From Megaustenia siamemsis (taxonomy: Eukaryota; Mollusca; Gastropoda; Stylommatophora; Ariophantidae): DNA of 64,000 nucleotides. The stretch lies in the NCBI GenBank assembly GCA_032433765.1, contig JAVIAB010000092.1:63302493-63366492 (forward strand), written 5' to 3'. A program made the position numbers and the translations under genes. This document shows positions 33,150 to 44,600 of this stretch, piece after piece. The notes beneath the pieces are model-generated. The model did not search any database. It worked only from the letters and a program-made list of their open reading frames with translations, and had not been told where the DNA came from. The first letter of the stretch is position 1. The number at the start of each line of letters is the position of its first letter.

Positions 33150-33580
33150 TCCATCCTTTTTCATGAGTCTTTTCTCTTCTAAGTGTTGCCTTAGCACAGT
33201 CTCAAATGATGTTATACCATTTCTTATACATGCTCTCCATGATGTGCGATCACATGTGCCAGATGTTCCCAGTCATTTTCACAGATGGAGAAGTCAATCA
33301 GAGATTATTTACAGATATCTCAATATCGTAGTTTACGTCTGCCGATTTGTCTTTTTCCGTGTATTATTTCACCATATAGTATTTGCTAGGGAATGCGTTT
33401 TTCTTCCATTCGCTGGACGTGCCCCAGCCATCTTAGTCTTCGACATCTGAGCATCGACATTATTGCTGCGGTTGCAGGACACGTTGCAGGATAGTAAAGT
33501 TGGTTACTTTGTCCTGCCATTTGATGTGCATTATTCTGCGGAGACATCGGACGTGGAAAACATAGTGACTGCATAAAAGA
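33150..33580 (-). mobile_element. LINE F4-like C-terminal fragment
   Basis: Minus-strand pieces: MLRCRRLRWLGHVQRMEEKR near 33430, then EKDKSADVNYDIEISVNNL near 33330 and MTGNIWHM near 33270. The order fits QRRLRWLGHV ... RYRDICKNNL ... NDWEHLAHDR of F4-type tails. Frameshifts and a stop are present. Confidence 0.68.
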
Positions 33581-33608
33581 ACAAGTACAAGAGAAACAGT
33601 AAAAGACA

Positions 33609-33871
33609 TTTTAAAAAGTAAAGTAAAGAGCCCCTGTCAGGCCAAGTGTTATATAGGGAATATGATGTTAAGTAACCATAATTTTTACTGACCTTCGGAA
33701 CATGATTTTTGGGGTAATGTGGTCGGTATTACGCCCGTGCCGTTTACTTTCTCAGAAAAAATCCGGTTCCCATTTAAGGCTGGGTGAACCCAGGAGCCGT
33801 TGATCAGGATCAAACCCGATCTCTTGTCCTTAGTAGTCCAGTTCACTAACCACTGAGCTGTCCGGGCTCCC
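33609..33871 (-). mobile_element. SINE S1, reverse copy with target duplication
   Basis: Reverse S1 from GTAAAGAGCCCCTGTCAGGC to the A box (CACTGAGCTGTCCGGGCTCC). Target duplication CAGTAAAAGACA (33597-33608) and CAGTAGAAGACA (33872-33883), one mismatch. Confidence 0.92.
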
Positions 33872-33883
33872 CAGTAGAAGACA

Positions 33884-34208
33884 GCGTGAAATGGGGAAAA
33901 ATCTTATCTAATGACAAGGGTTGTGAAAATAAAGTTATGCTGAATTTTTAAATGCTTACAGCACATTAAGTTGTGAAAGAAAGGGCTGTACCCCTCCCCT
34001 GGTGTGTCACATAATGAGCTGTTTGTGATACAAAAAGCCTGGATGATCTTTGGTAACTTCGCCATGAACAAAGAAAAACTGGCCCTCGAAAAGAAATGAC
34101 GTTACTTATGCCAAATAAATAACGATTTTGTCAAATAGTAGATGTCGGTGCTCAAAACATTCATAATTTATAAAGCATAAATTAAACAGTATTAGTAGCA
34201 AATATAAA

Positions 34209-34212
<4 letters not shown>
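33884..34212. other. unassigned sequence
   Basis: Nothing recognised. Confidence 0.4.

Positions 34213-34268
<56 letters not shown>
34213..34268. repeat. (AT)n microsatellite
   Basis: Pure AT dinucleotide tract of about 56 bases. Confidence 0.98.
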
Positions 34269-34270
<2 letters not shown>

Positions 34271-34934
34271 GACTTGTATATTCGGACAATTGTGTTACAA
34301 TTGTAGTATAGTTACCTTATTGCAAGGTCGATTTTGCCATTACACATATTTTTTTCTAGACAATCACCTAGCGACGTCAAGATACGGGAGAGTTAGCTTT
34401 ATTTTATTCATAAACATAGACAGTATAGATCGCTACATCTTTTAGTTTATTTTAAATTATTTCAAGAAACTTTAATATAACAATACATTTTAAAAAATTT
34501 GAATTTAGGAAACTAAATATGTTATGTATTTTAAAAATATAATCTAGGTATTGTGTTCTCCACAAATAAGGCTTTATAAAAGTGTCAAAATATTAAAGTT
34601 AACAATTAGTAATATTTAAAAAAAAACTAAATCTTATCTCATAACAAAGTTGTAGGAAATGGTTTGTACAAAATCTGGAAGTTAATTACCCTTTAGTTTG
34701 CAGTTGTATCTACCCCTCACTTGTGGACACGTCACCTAAGACTCAGTTATCAGAACACGCCAGTGATAGTGATTTTGACGAAAAATATTTTTAGTGCATT
34801 ACAAGCACTAGAAACTATTTTTGTTATCCTGTTCTGTTACAAATATGCAAAAATAATTGATAAAACAGTGTCCCAAATGTTTATTGCTCTGAACATGTAT
34901 GTATATCCATTAATCCGTCTATCCATTAGATAGA
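34269..34934. other. unassigned sequence
   Basis: AT-rich; a 70-codon frame at 34721-34933 is not recognisable. Confidence 0.4.
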
Positions 34935-35633
34935 TATACATATATCATCATCATCATCATCATCGAGTGCCGTCTCCGCAACGAAGGTTGGCTACCATGG
35001 AGCGCCATTCTGCTCTGTCTCTTGCTTTGATGGTGCAGGTTGTCATAGGCTGATTTGTCCATCTTTTGATGTTACTCGTCCATGTTAGTCTTGGTCTGCC
35101 TCTGCCTCTTTTACCTTGTATTTTTCCCTCCAGAATTACTTTTAGTAGGCTGCTGTGTCTTTTAACGTGGCCCAAAAATCGCATTTGTCTTGTTTGAATT
35201 GTGCTTAGTAGTTCTCTTTTCATTTTTAGTTGTTTTAAGACTTCATCGTTTGTTTTCTTTTCCTTCCATCCAATTCTACCTATTCTTCTATATATCCACA
35301 TTTCAAAGGCTTCAATTCTCTGTTCTGTTTTCTTGTCTAATGTCCATGTTTCTGCACCATATATGAATATTGAGAAGATGTAACATTTTGCTATTCTTAG
35401 TTTTAGCCCTGGTGTTATTTGTTTTGATGTTAGTATGTTCTTCATGACATTAAAATTACTTGTTGCCATTCCTATTCTTTTGTTTATTTCAGTTATACAT
35501 TTTCCATCACTGGTTATAGTATGTCCAAGGTAGTTGTAGTTCTGAACTGTTTCCAGGTCTATACCTTCAATTTTAATATCCACTTGTGGGTTTTGAGTAT
35601 TTTCTTTGTTTATGATCATAGTTTTAGTCTTTT

Positions 35634-35637
<4 letters not shown>
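34935..35637 (-). mobile_element. LINE F1 3' part with open 219-codon frame
   Basis: Minus strand. The tail (GAT)n lies at about 34945-34965. The frame at 34960-35619 is uninterrupted and covers the RT thumb and C-terminus: NYNYLGHTITSDGKCITEIN, YGAETWTLDKK, MKRELLSTIQTRQMRFLGHV, GKRGRGRPRLTWTSNIKRW and the end VANLRCGDGTR. The intact frame suggests this is the youngest F1 copy here. It is 5' truncated at an AT tract (35637-35671), so no catalytic domain is present. Confidence 0.92.

Positions 35638-35671
<34 letters not shown>
35637..35671. repeat. (TA)n microsatellite
   Basis: Pure TA tract lying between the truncated LINE and dispersed repeat X. Confidence 0.96.
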
Positions 35672-35675
<4 letters not shown>

Positions 35676-35676
<1 letters not shown>

Positions 35677-36098
35677 GTTATTTGGTTATGGAAGGCCCCG
35701 GTATCACTGCAAACGAATTAAAATCCATAATTGCTCAACCGCCCGTGCCAGTGGAATCATCCGAATTACTAACTCATCTCCAAAACAAAGAAAGGTAGCT
35801 GTAGTCCCCATCATAGCAGTCTCAGCACACGCCAAAAGACATAAGGCGAAACTGCACAGAAAGTGAACACAGCCAACTGTTCCCTGTCATACGATATCAG
35901 CATTCATCGTAAACCATTGGAATATCGAAACATGATCAACACGGATGATACACACAGCTCATGGTGTGCACAGAGCACTTAACTCAGTAGCTCCTGCAGC
36001 AAGCCTGACTTGGAATATGCGGAAACTGCAACAAGGAACACTTTTCAGACACAGCAATTAAAAGTTCCTGACGCCTAACCGTCATATTGACCGGTATT
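35676..36098 (+). repeat. dispersed repeat X, copy 1
   Basis: A roughly 420-bp element present three times in the window (also 51846-52255 reverse and 61245-61675). Shared landmarks: GGTTATGGAAGGCCCCGGTA, AATTGCTCAACCGCCCGTGC, CACGGTGTGCACAGAGCACT and CTGCAACAAGGAACACTTTT. I found no coding frame, tRNA boxes or clear inverted termini. It may be a non-autonomous element or part of a larger one. Confidence 0.88.
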
Positions 36099-36566
36099 CC
36101 AACGATGATGTATATTGAATTGCAATCAACACAGAACACACTATCACGCACACTGTAGCGGATTTCAGATCACATGCATGTACTCCGCTTCACCGGGGAA
36201 GTTCCCAACAGTGGAACCTTTTATCTATACACTGATCTGCATTGGAAAGATAGAATTAACCATCTTTCCGGCACAAAATACGTAACAGTGAACGTTGACG
36301 CAAACATGACCGCGCCATCTTGAAACCGGAAGTCATATATATAATTATATATATATATATATAATTATGTATGTAAATTTTTTTCAACTTATGAAGTCTG
36401 TCGAAAAGTTAATTGAAAGGTTGACATAGCAGTCATAGCTAATGCATTTGCATGCAGCGTACAATTTAAAGATTTCATTTAACCTAGATTAAAAAAAAAC
36501 ACACAAGTTCCTGTATGGTGTATCTTAGTAACAGCTGGGTGTAAAAGGTCTCCGATGTATAATTAC
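36099..36566. other. unassigned sequence
   Basis: Contains GACCGCGCCATCTTGAAACC near 36310, similar to the right end of repeat X, and a broken AT tract at 36335-36365. Otherwise nothing recognised. Confidence 0.4.
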
Positions 36567-36568
36567 TA

Positions 36569-36591
36569 TAGTCCGTTCAGATTCGTTTGCC
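36569..36591 (+). repeat. left terminal inverted repeat
   Basis: Exact reverse complement of 38937-38959; the adjoining TA at 36567-36568 is the target duplication. Confidence 0.97.
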
Positions 36592-36861
36592 GAGATGTTA
36601 TGATTTATAATTCAAAAAGTTCTTGATGATTTCACATGATTTTTGGCATACGGTGTTAAAATATCCATGTCACGAGAACATATGTGTTACTCGATGTCTA
36701 GCTATAACGGTTTTCTTAAAGCGGCGAATTCCTTTGATCTTTGCCCATGTAACTATTATTTTGACCCTAATCAAAATGTTTTACAGTAATCTAGTGCAAC
36801 GATGACCCATAGGCGTGTCCATAAAATTTTACTTGGTGGCAAGTATACAAATTTTAAATTA

Positions 36862-37082
36862 TATATAGAACTTTTGTTCGTAGAGTCAATTTGATATAGT
36901 TCCATGCTCTTGGTGTGAGTTTCCCAAATGTTGTCGCTGCCTTTCAAATACGTACATTTAGTTCCTCATCTAAGGAAAGTGTGGCTGTAATAGTGGATCC
37001 AAGATAGCTGAACTTCTGTACTGACTCAAGCAGGCTTCCATTCAAAGTAATGGTTGTTGGTTTGCTTATAACATATTTTTGA
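36862..37082 (-). mobile_element. LINE fragment within the transposon's 3' flank
   Basis: The minus-strand frame reads ISKPTTITLNGSLLESVQKF, then SYLGSTITATLSLDEELNVR, a stop, and KAATTFGKLTPRAWNY. This is the thumb region of an F4-like LINE (KFxYLGSTIT...SLDxEIxxRI.KA...F.RL). It lies between the transposase stop and the left terminal repeat, so it is either carried by the transposon or inserted into it. Confidence 0.75.
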
Positions 37083-37178
37083 TTGCTTGGGTGGTCTTGA
37101 ACAATAAACTGTTTAACAAATCAACTAGGAAATTTTGCAAATCAAACTATTTATCTGTAGACTTAATCAGAGTAATGA

Positions 37179-38456
37179 TCATTCAGAATCAGACGAGTCA
37201 AATAGGTCGATTACTGCTTTCGGCTGAACAAACAACAAACCATCCTTTTTCCAATATTCCTCTTCTTGTCGTAACACATGATCCTCACATTTTACCCAGT
37301 AGTCTTTATTTATATTTGATAGAGCCTGATGTGTAAGTGTCTCAACATCGCATAATTTGAAAGTTTTATTTGTATATGCTACGTGTCCTTTAACTTTTGC
37401 CCAAACTAGTTCTATAGGATTTAAGTGTGCATGATATGGAGGTAGTCTCAAACATCTATGGCCATGTTCTTGAATTAACTTGTCTATTTTAAATATCTGT
37501 GTACGTTGTGTCTGTTTTACAAGGCTAAGCAATTCGGGTTTCAAGTAGCTGTCGTTAACTTGTATGTGTTCTTTTATGAGCCACGTTTTGATTGCATCTT
37601 TTGTACTTGATGATGTTGGGATTCTATCTTCTACGTTAACTACGTTATGGTATGAAGCATTGTCCATTATCAGACAAGAAGGTCGATCTAATATTGGAAG
37701 GATACTTTTCTCGATCCAGTCTTTAAATATGTGCCCATTCATTTCGGAGTGGTAGTCTCTATTGTCTATGGATTTTGAAATGAAAACGAGATGAGCATTC
37801 TGCAACAACCCATTATGTCTGCTACCTGCATGTGCAACTATCAAACGTTGCCCTTTACTGCTTGGTACTGATCTTTTAATACTTCCATCTGCTAACTGCC
37901 ATTCCTTTTCATTTGTATGATGAGCGTTGATCCAAGTTTCATCTAAATAAACAATATCATAATCATTTTCGCGCATTTCCTTCACTTCACGTAAATACTT
38001 GCTTCTAAGAGCTACTAGATGTGGCTTCTCACAAATAATGTTTTTTCCACCAGCATACTTTCTAAAGGTGAAGCCTGCACTTCTTAATATTTTCCATAAT
38101 GAAGTTTTTGATATTTCAATGTCGTTGTTAGTTTTCAGCCAAAGCTTCAACTTTCTAAGTGTCACTTCTTCGTTTATATCAAACATTCGACAGATTTCTC
38201 TTTTTACTAGGTCCTTATCAAAACTGTCTAACGTTTCTTTCCTTCCTTGCTTTCTTGCATTTGTTGGCAATAAATATCCGCTTCCTTTAACTATTCGATC
38301 AAATGAACGTTTACACAAACCTAAAATATGCATTGTTCTCTTCTCAGGGTTTGATAAAGAACAATAAAGATGTCCCTTTTTACGCTCTCTGCAGAAGTAT
38401 TGATAAATCTTTATAGCAATGTTATGCTCAGTAAAATATTTTGCCTTTATATTCAT
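37179..38456 (-). CDS. Tc1/mariner-superfamily transposase (DDE), 425 residues
   Basis: Cut-and-paste transposase expected to bind the terminal repeats and catalyse excision and TA-targeted insertion in the nucleus. Start is the first in-frame ATG (MNIKAKYFTEHN); the frame is open further upstream without another ATG. Residues 1-130 are helix-rich and basic with two likely helix-turn-helix regions (ISKTSLWKILRSAGFTF near 115-131). The catalytic core has D172 in VYLDETW, D265 in LIMDNASYH and E349 in HLNPIELVWAKVK. Eighty-three residues separate the second D and the E, against 34 in classic Tc1; the extra segment lies around KTWLIKEHIQVNDSY to KQTQR. A lineage with a similarly long spacing (DD82E, called Sailor) has been described, and this may belong to it. 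That name is from memory. The C-terminus is acidic (LFDSSDSE). There is no frameshift or internal stop. Confidence 0.93.
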   Translation of the reverse strand: MNIKAKYFTEHNIAIKIYQYFCRERKKGHLYCSLSNPEKRTMHILGLCKRSFDRIVKGSGYLLPTNARKQGRKETLDSFDKDLVKREICRMFDINEEVTLRKLKLWLKTNNDIEISKTSLWKILRSAGFTFRKYAGGKNIICEKPHLVALRSKYLREVKEMRENDYDIVYLDETWINAHHTNEKEWQLADGSIKRSVPSSKGQRLIVAHAGSRHNGLLQNAHLVFISKSIDNRDYHSEMNGHIFKDWIEKSILPILDRPSCLIMDNASYHNVVNVEDRIPTSSSTKDAIKTWLIKEHIQVNDSYLKPELLSLVKQTQRTQIFKIDKLIQEHGHRCLRLPPYHAHLNPIELVWAKVKGHVAYTNKTFKLCDVETLTHQALSNINKDYWVKCEDHVLRQEEEYWKKDGLLFVQPKAVIDLFDSSDSE

Positions 38457-38936
38457 TCTCACATAGACTTGCAGAAGATAATATGGATAGTGCCGCCTCC
38501 TTTCTGTAAATATTGAGATTTGCCTCTGAATTATGACTCGAACTCGAGTCTACGGCCGTGATTTTGACGTCACATAATTTCCGGTTTCGGCTAAAATGTC
38601 ATTTTGTGCTAAACGGGAAATTTCATATGTAACATTTCTTTATAAAAATTTATAGTGGAAACATAACTATTTTAGGACGGTGCGCATTCAGCCGTGAAGG
38701 TCATGCCTATATGTTAAAGAATCAGCTGTGAGATGTAAGCATCTACATAATCCCGCCGGTGTTTATAATATCGATTAACTTTTTTTTAAATATAGGTTAA
38801 ATAAGGCATCTTTGAAACTGGATCACATTTCTTTGATAAAAAAATATTTTTATAGCGACATTAGTATTCTAAACCTAACTTCAAAAGATCAATGCAAATG
38901 AACAATAAGTTTTTGAAAAAAATAAATTAATGTCTA

Positions 38937-38959
38937 GGCAAACGAATCTGAACGGACTA
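38937..38959 (-). repeat. right terminal inverted repeat
   Basis: Exact reverse complement of 36569-36591; followed by the TA duplication at 38960-38961. Confidence 0.97.
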
Positions 38960-38961
38960 TA

Positions 38962-39269
38962 TTATATGTATTACTATTATTATTATGTATTATAAAGTAA
39001 CTTTTAAATAAATCTAACACTGAAGCGTAGAAAGTATCTTTCAGGTTAAGCACAAGGTAGATGCTAAATGTTGCGTTGAATTTGATACCGTTGACGAGTG
39101 AAATAATTTTCATCAGCATTTAGATTTGAGGGATATGACAGTGCTCGCTATAATTACCTTTCACAGTTGACTGAGTCAGGTACCCATTCTTTTGAATCTG
39201 GTTCGACTGAAGGTAACGAGGCTGGAATTTAACCACATTTGTTTTATATCCGAGTGGAAAACTAACCAG
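38962..39269. other. AT-rich flank with possible SINE-head relics
   Basis: Mostly AT-rich. From about 39215, GAGGCTGGAATTTAACCACA and ATCCGAGTGGAAAACTAACC look like a decayed tRNA-derived head on the minus strand, leading into the 37-bp array. Confidence 0.4.
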
Positions 39270-40690
39270 TACTCTACGGTTGTGGCTAAACCAGTGAGTC
39301 AACCACTACGCGAATGTTATTGCTAAGTCAATGAGTAAACTAGCCACTACATTAAGGTTATGGCTAAGCCATTAAGCTAACCATTACGTTAATGTTATTG
39401 CTAAGTCAATCGGGTTAACTACTACGCTAATGTTATTGCTAAGTCACTAAGTTAATCACTAGGATAATGCTATGGATAAGCTAGTGAATTAATCACAAAG
39501 CTAATGTTATGGCTAAGCCAGAAAACTAACAACTACATGTTAAGATTATGATTCAGCCAGTGAGCAAACCATACACTAATTTTATTGCTAAGCCAGTGAG
39601 CTATCCAATACACTCCGGTTATGTCTGAGCCAATGAGCTAAGCACTAAGTTAATGTTAGGGCTGAGCCATCGACCTAACCACAACGCTAAGATTGACTAT
39701 GCCAGTGAACTAACCACTATGCTAAGGTTATGACTAAGCCAGTGAGCTAACCACTATGCTAAGGTTATGACTAAGCCAGTGAGCTAACCACTATGCTAAG
39801 GTTATGATTAAGTCAGTGAGATAACCACTATGCTAAGGTTATGAGTAAGTCAGTGAACTTACCACTATGCTAAGGTTATGACGAAGTCAGTGAACTAACC
39901 ACTATGCGAAGGTTATGACAGAACCAGTGACCTAACCACTATGCTAAGGTTATGAGTAAGTCAATGAGCTAACCACTATGCTAAGGTTATGAGTAAGCCA
40001 GTGAACTAAGCACTATGCTAAGGTTATGATTACGCCAGTGAGATAACCACTATGTTAAGGTTATGACTAAGTCAGTGAACTAACCACTATGCTAAGCTTA
40101 TGACAGAACCAGTGAGTTAACCACTACACTAAGGTTATGAGTAAGTCAGTGAGATAATCACTACGCTAAGGATATGAGTAAGCCAGTGAGCTAACCAATA
40201 TGCTTAGGTTATGAGTAAGCCAGTCAGCTAACCACTATGCTAAGGTTATGAGTAAGCCATTGAGCTAACCACTATGCTAAGGTTATGAGTAAGCCAGTGA
40301 GCTAACCACTACGCTAAGGTTATGAGTAAGCCAGTGAGCTAACCACTATGCTAAGGTTATGAGTAAGCCAGTGAGCTAACCACTACGCTATGGTTATGAG
40401 TAAGCCATTGAGCTAACCACTATGCTAAGGTTATGAGTAAGCCAATGAGCTAATCACTACGCTAAGGTTATGAGTAAGCCATTGAGCTAACCACTACGCT
40501 AAGGTTATGAGTAAGCCAATGAGCTAATCACTACGCTAAGGTTATGAGTAAGCCATTGAGCTAACCACTATGCTAAGGTTATGAGTAAGCCAATGAGCTA
40601 ACCACTACGCTAAGGTTATGAGTAAGCCATTGAGCTAACCACTACGCTAAGGTTATGAGTAAGCCAATGAGCTAATCACTAATTTAAGCG
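39270..40690. repeat. 37-bp array of A-box-like units
   Basis: About 37 copies of a 37-bp unit: GCTAACCACTATGCTAAGGT followed by TATGAGTAAGCCAGTGA. Left copies (39270-39700) are highly diverged; copies from 40200 to 40680 are nearly identical and alternate CAGTGAG/CATTGAG/CAATGAG. Read on the minus strand each unit carries GTGGTTAGCTCACTGGCTTA. Its TAGCTCACTGG differs by one base from the A box of the S1 SINE (TAGCTCAGTGG). No B box is present in the unit. Confidence 0.95.
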
Positions 40691-41639
40691 TCCAGTAACC
40701 ACTACCCAACGATTATCTCTAAGGTCATCATTATGTATAGCGCCTGCAGGCATAGATGTGGCATGCTCTTCACAACTTTCTATTGTTATTTATTATGTTT
40801 GTACACCTAAAATATTCTCATAAATAGCCTTAAAGATATAGAAAGAAAAAATAGACTATTAATTAATATTACATACTAGTGTTCAGCCGTATTGTCTACT
40901 ACACTCGTTGTCACGGTCACTACATTAGAGATGTGTTTTCTATTTATGATCAATATTGCTCCACATTTCTGTGCAAATGTTACAGATGAAACAATGTTGA
41001 CACCAGATGTTTTGATTGAAGATTTACTGCATAATGTTAACATGATAACGTTTTGTTTGCAAACGTACGTGCATATATATCGTGTTAATGTGAATTTATT
41101 TTGGGGGTGAACAAAACTGTTGCAATTGCTTCTGTTAGAGAAACTTCTGTAATTATTTCTATTTTCAGTTGTTATATAAATGCATATGTATTTATGCTGT
41201 CGAAAATGACCTGTTTAAAGGTAGTTTATCTGAATATTTCAAACGACATAACACATAAAGAAAACTGTTGAGCTCTGACACAAAAAGGATTATGAAATTA
41301 GGGCTAATTATTTGTATTTCTGGCTCGAAAGATTGTCAGAGATGTAAAGAATTGAGTTACCTAGTGAACAAGTCAGAAGAGTGTAACTTGATAGAGTTGA
41401 GGTGAGGTTAACGTCCCACAGAAACCCATCGCTCCAAAATGATAAGAAGAAAGAACGCTTTATAATAGTGAAATATGAGTGGGTCGGTTAAAATGTCTCT
41501 TCTTATTCCTTCACTTGTCATGTAAAGATAATTGTGATAGATTTTCATAACTTAACTGTGTAAACAAGGTGCATGTCGGAGTTGAATGTGTCAACCATTT
41601 GGGTGCAAGTACCAAAGCCTTGTGTACTCCTCCACAGCT
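40691..41639. other. unassigned sequence
   Basis: AT-rich; a 72-codon frame at 40892-41110 is unrecognised. Nothing else is supported. Confidence 0.4.
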
Positions 41640-44600
41640 TATACGATGAGAAAAGTTGGAGTAGAACAAGAACAACAAGACGAGCAATAACAAGACGAGA
41701 AGAATAGAACAACAAGACAAACAACAACAAGACGAGCAATAACAAGACGAGAAGAATAGAACAAAAGACAAACAACAAGACGAGCAATAACAAGACGAGA
41801 AGAATAGAACAACAAGACAAACAACAACAAGACGAGCAATAACAAGACGAAGAAGAATAGAACAACAAGACAAACAACAACAAGACGAGCAACAACAAGA
41901 CGAAGAAGAACAAGAACAACAAGACGAAGAAGAACAACAAGGCGAGCAAGAACAAGACGAGCAATACCAAGACGCAGAAGAATATAACAAGACAAACAAC
42001 AACACGACGAGCAGCAACAAGACGAGCAACAACAAGACGTAGAAGAATAGAACAACAAGACGAAGAAGAATAGAACAACAAGACGAAGAAGAATAGAACA
42101 ACAAGACGAGCAACAACAAGACGAGCAACAACAAAACGAAGAAGAACAAGAACAACAAGACGAAGGAGAGCAAGAACAACGAAACGATCAACAACAAGAC
42201 GAGCAATACCAAGACGAATAAGAATAGAACAAGACGAAGAAGAATAGAACAACAAGACGAAGAAGAATAGAACAACAAGACGAGCAACAACAAGACGAGC
42301 AACAACAAGACGAGCAATACCAAGACGAAGAAGAATAGAACAAGACGAAGAAGAATAGAACAACAAGACGAAGAAGAATAGAACAACAAGACGAGCAACA
42401 ACAAGACGAAGAAGAATAGAACAACAAGACGAGGAAGAATAGAACAACAAGACGAAGAAGAATAGAACAACAAGACGAGCAACAACAAGACGAAGAAGAA
42501 TAGAACAACAAGAGAAGAAGAAGAGAACAACAAGACTAAGAAGAACAAGAACTACGAGACGAGCAACAGCAAGACGAGCAACAGCAAGACGAGCAACAAC
42601 AAGACGAAGAAGAACAAGAACAACAAGACGAAGGAGAACAAGAACAACGAGACGAGTAACAACAAGACGAAGAAGAACAAGAACAACGAGACGAGCAACA
42701 ACAAGACGAAGAAGAACAAGAACAACAAGACGAGCAACAACAAGACGAAGAAGAATAGAACAACAAGAGAAGAAGAAGAGAACAACAAGACTAAGAAGAA
42801 TAGAACAACAAGACGAGCAACAACAAGACGAGCAACAACAAGACGAGCAACAACAAGACGAGCAACAACAAGACGAAGGAGAACAAGAACAACAAGACGA
42901 GCAACAACAAGACGAGCAACAACAAGACGAAGAAGAACAAGAACAACAAGACGAGCAACAACAAGACGAGCAACAACAAGACGAAGAAGAATAGAACAAC
43001 TAGACGAAGGAGAACAGGAACAACGAGACGAGCAACAACAAGACGAGCAACAACAAGACGAGCAACAACAAGACGAAGAAGAATAGAACAACTAGACGAA
43101 GGAGAACAGGAACAACGAGACGAGCAACAACAAGACGAGCAACAACAAGACGAGCAAGAACAAGACGAAGAAGAATAGAACAACTAGACGAAGGAGAACA
43201 GGAACAACGAGACGAGCAACAACAAGACGAGCAACAACAAGACGAAGAAGAACAAGAACAACAAGACGAGCAACAACAAGACGAAGAAGAACAAGAACAA
43301 CAAGACGAAGGAGAACAAGAACAACGAGACGAGCAACAACAAGACGAAGAAGAACAAGAACAACAAGACGAAGGAGAACAAGAATAACGAGACGAGCAAC
43401 AACAAGACGAGCAACAACAAGACGAAGGAGAACAACAAGGCGAGCAAGAACAAGAACAACAAGACGAAGGAGAACAAGACGAGCAACAACAAGACGAGCA
43501 GCAGCAAGACGAAGAAGAACAAGAACAACAAGACGAGCAACAACAAGACGAAGGAGAACAAGAACAACAAGACGAAGGAGAACAAGACGAGCAACAACAA
43601 GACGAGCAGCAGCAAGACGAAGAAGAACAAGACCAACAAGACGAGCAACAACAAGACGAAGGAGAACAAGAACAACGAGACGAGCAACAACAAGACGAGC
43701 AACAACAAGACGAAGAAGAACAAGAACAACAAGACGAAGGAGAACAAGAACAACGAGACGAGCAACAACAAGACGAGCAACAACAAGACGAAGGAGAACA
43801 ACAAGGCGAGCAAGAACAAGAACAACAAGACGAAGGAGAACAAGACGAGCAACAACAAGACGAGCAGCAGCAAGACGAAGAAGAACAAGAACAACAAGAC
43901 GAAGGAGAACAAGACGAGCAACAACAAGACGAAGAAGAACAAGAACAACAAGACGAGCAACAACAAGACGAAGGAGAACAAGACCAGCAACAACAAGACG
44001 AAGAAGAACAAGAACAACAAGACGAGCAACAACAAGACGAAGAAGAACAAGAACAACAAGACGAGCAACAACAAGACGAGCAACAACAAGACGAAGAAGA
44101 ACAAGAACAACAAGACGAGCAACAGCAAGACGAAGAAGAACAAGAACAACAAGACGAAGGAGAACAAGACGAGCAACAACAAGACGAAGAAGAACAAGAA
44201 CAACAAGACGAGCAACAACAAGACGAAGAAGAACAAGAACAACAAGACGAAGGAGAACAAGACGAGCAACAGCAAGACGAGCAACAACAAGACGAAGAAG
44301 AACAAGAACAACAAGACGAAGGAGAACAAGAACAACGAGACGAGCAACAACAAGACGAGCAACAACAAGACGAGCAACAACAAGACGTAGAAGAATAGAA
44401 CAAGACGAAGAAGAATAGAACAACAAGACGAAGAAGAACAAGAACAACGAGACGAGCAACAACAAGACGTAGAAGAACAAGAACAACAAGACGAAGAAGA
44501 ACAAGAACAACGAGACGAGCAACAACAAGACGAAGAAGAACAAGAACAACAAGACGAGCAACAACAAGACGAAGAAGAACAAGAACAACGAGACGAGCAA

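Larger units (their letters stand above)
36569..38959 (-). mobile_element. Tc1/mariner-like DNA transposon, apparently complete (2,391 bp)
   Basis: Perfect 23-bp terminal inverted repeats (36569-36591 and 38937-38959), beginning TAGTCCGTTCAGATTCGTTT, are flanked on both sides by the dinucleotide TA (36567-36568 and 38960-38961). This is the target duplication expected of this superfamily. One uninterrupted transposase frame (37179-38456, minus) occupies the middle, with about 500 bases upstream and 610 downstream. The downstream part contains a small LINE fragment. The combination of intact frame, perfect ends and TA duplication suggests a recent insertion, and it is the only element here that could be autonomous. 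Confidence 0.94.
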
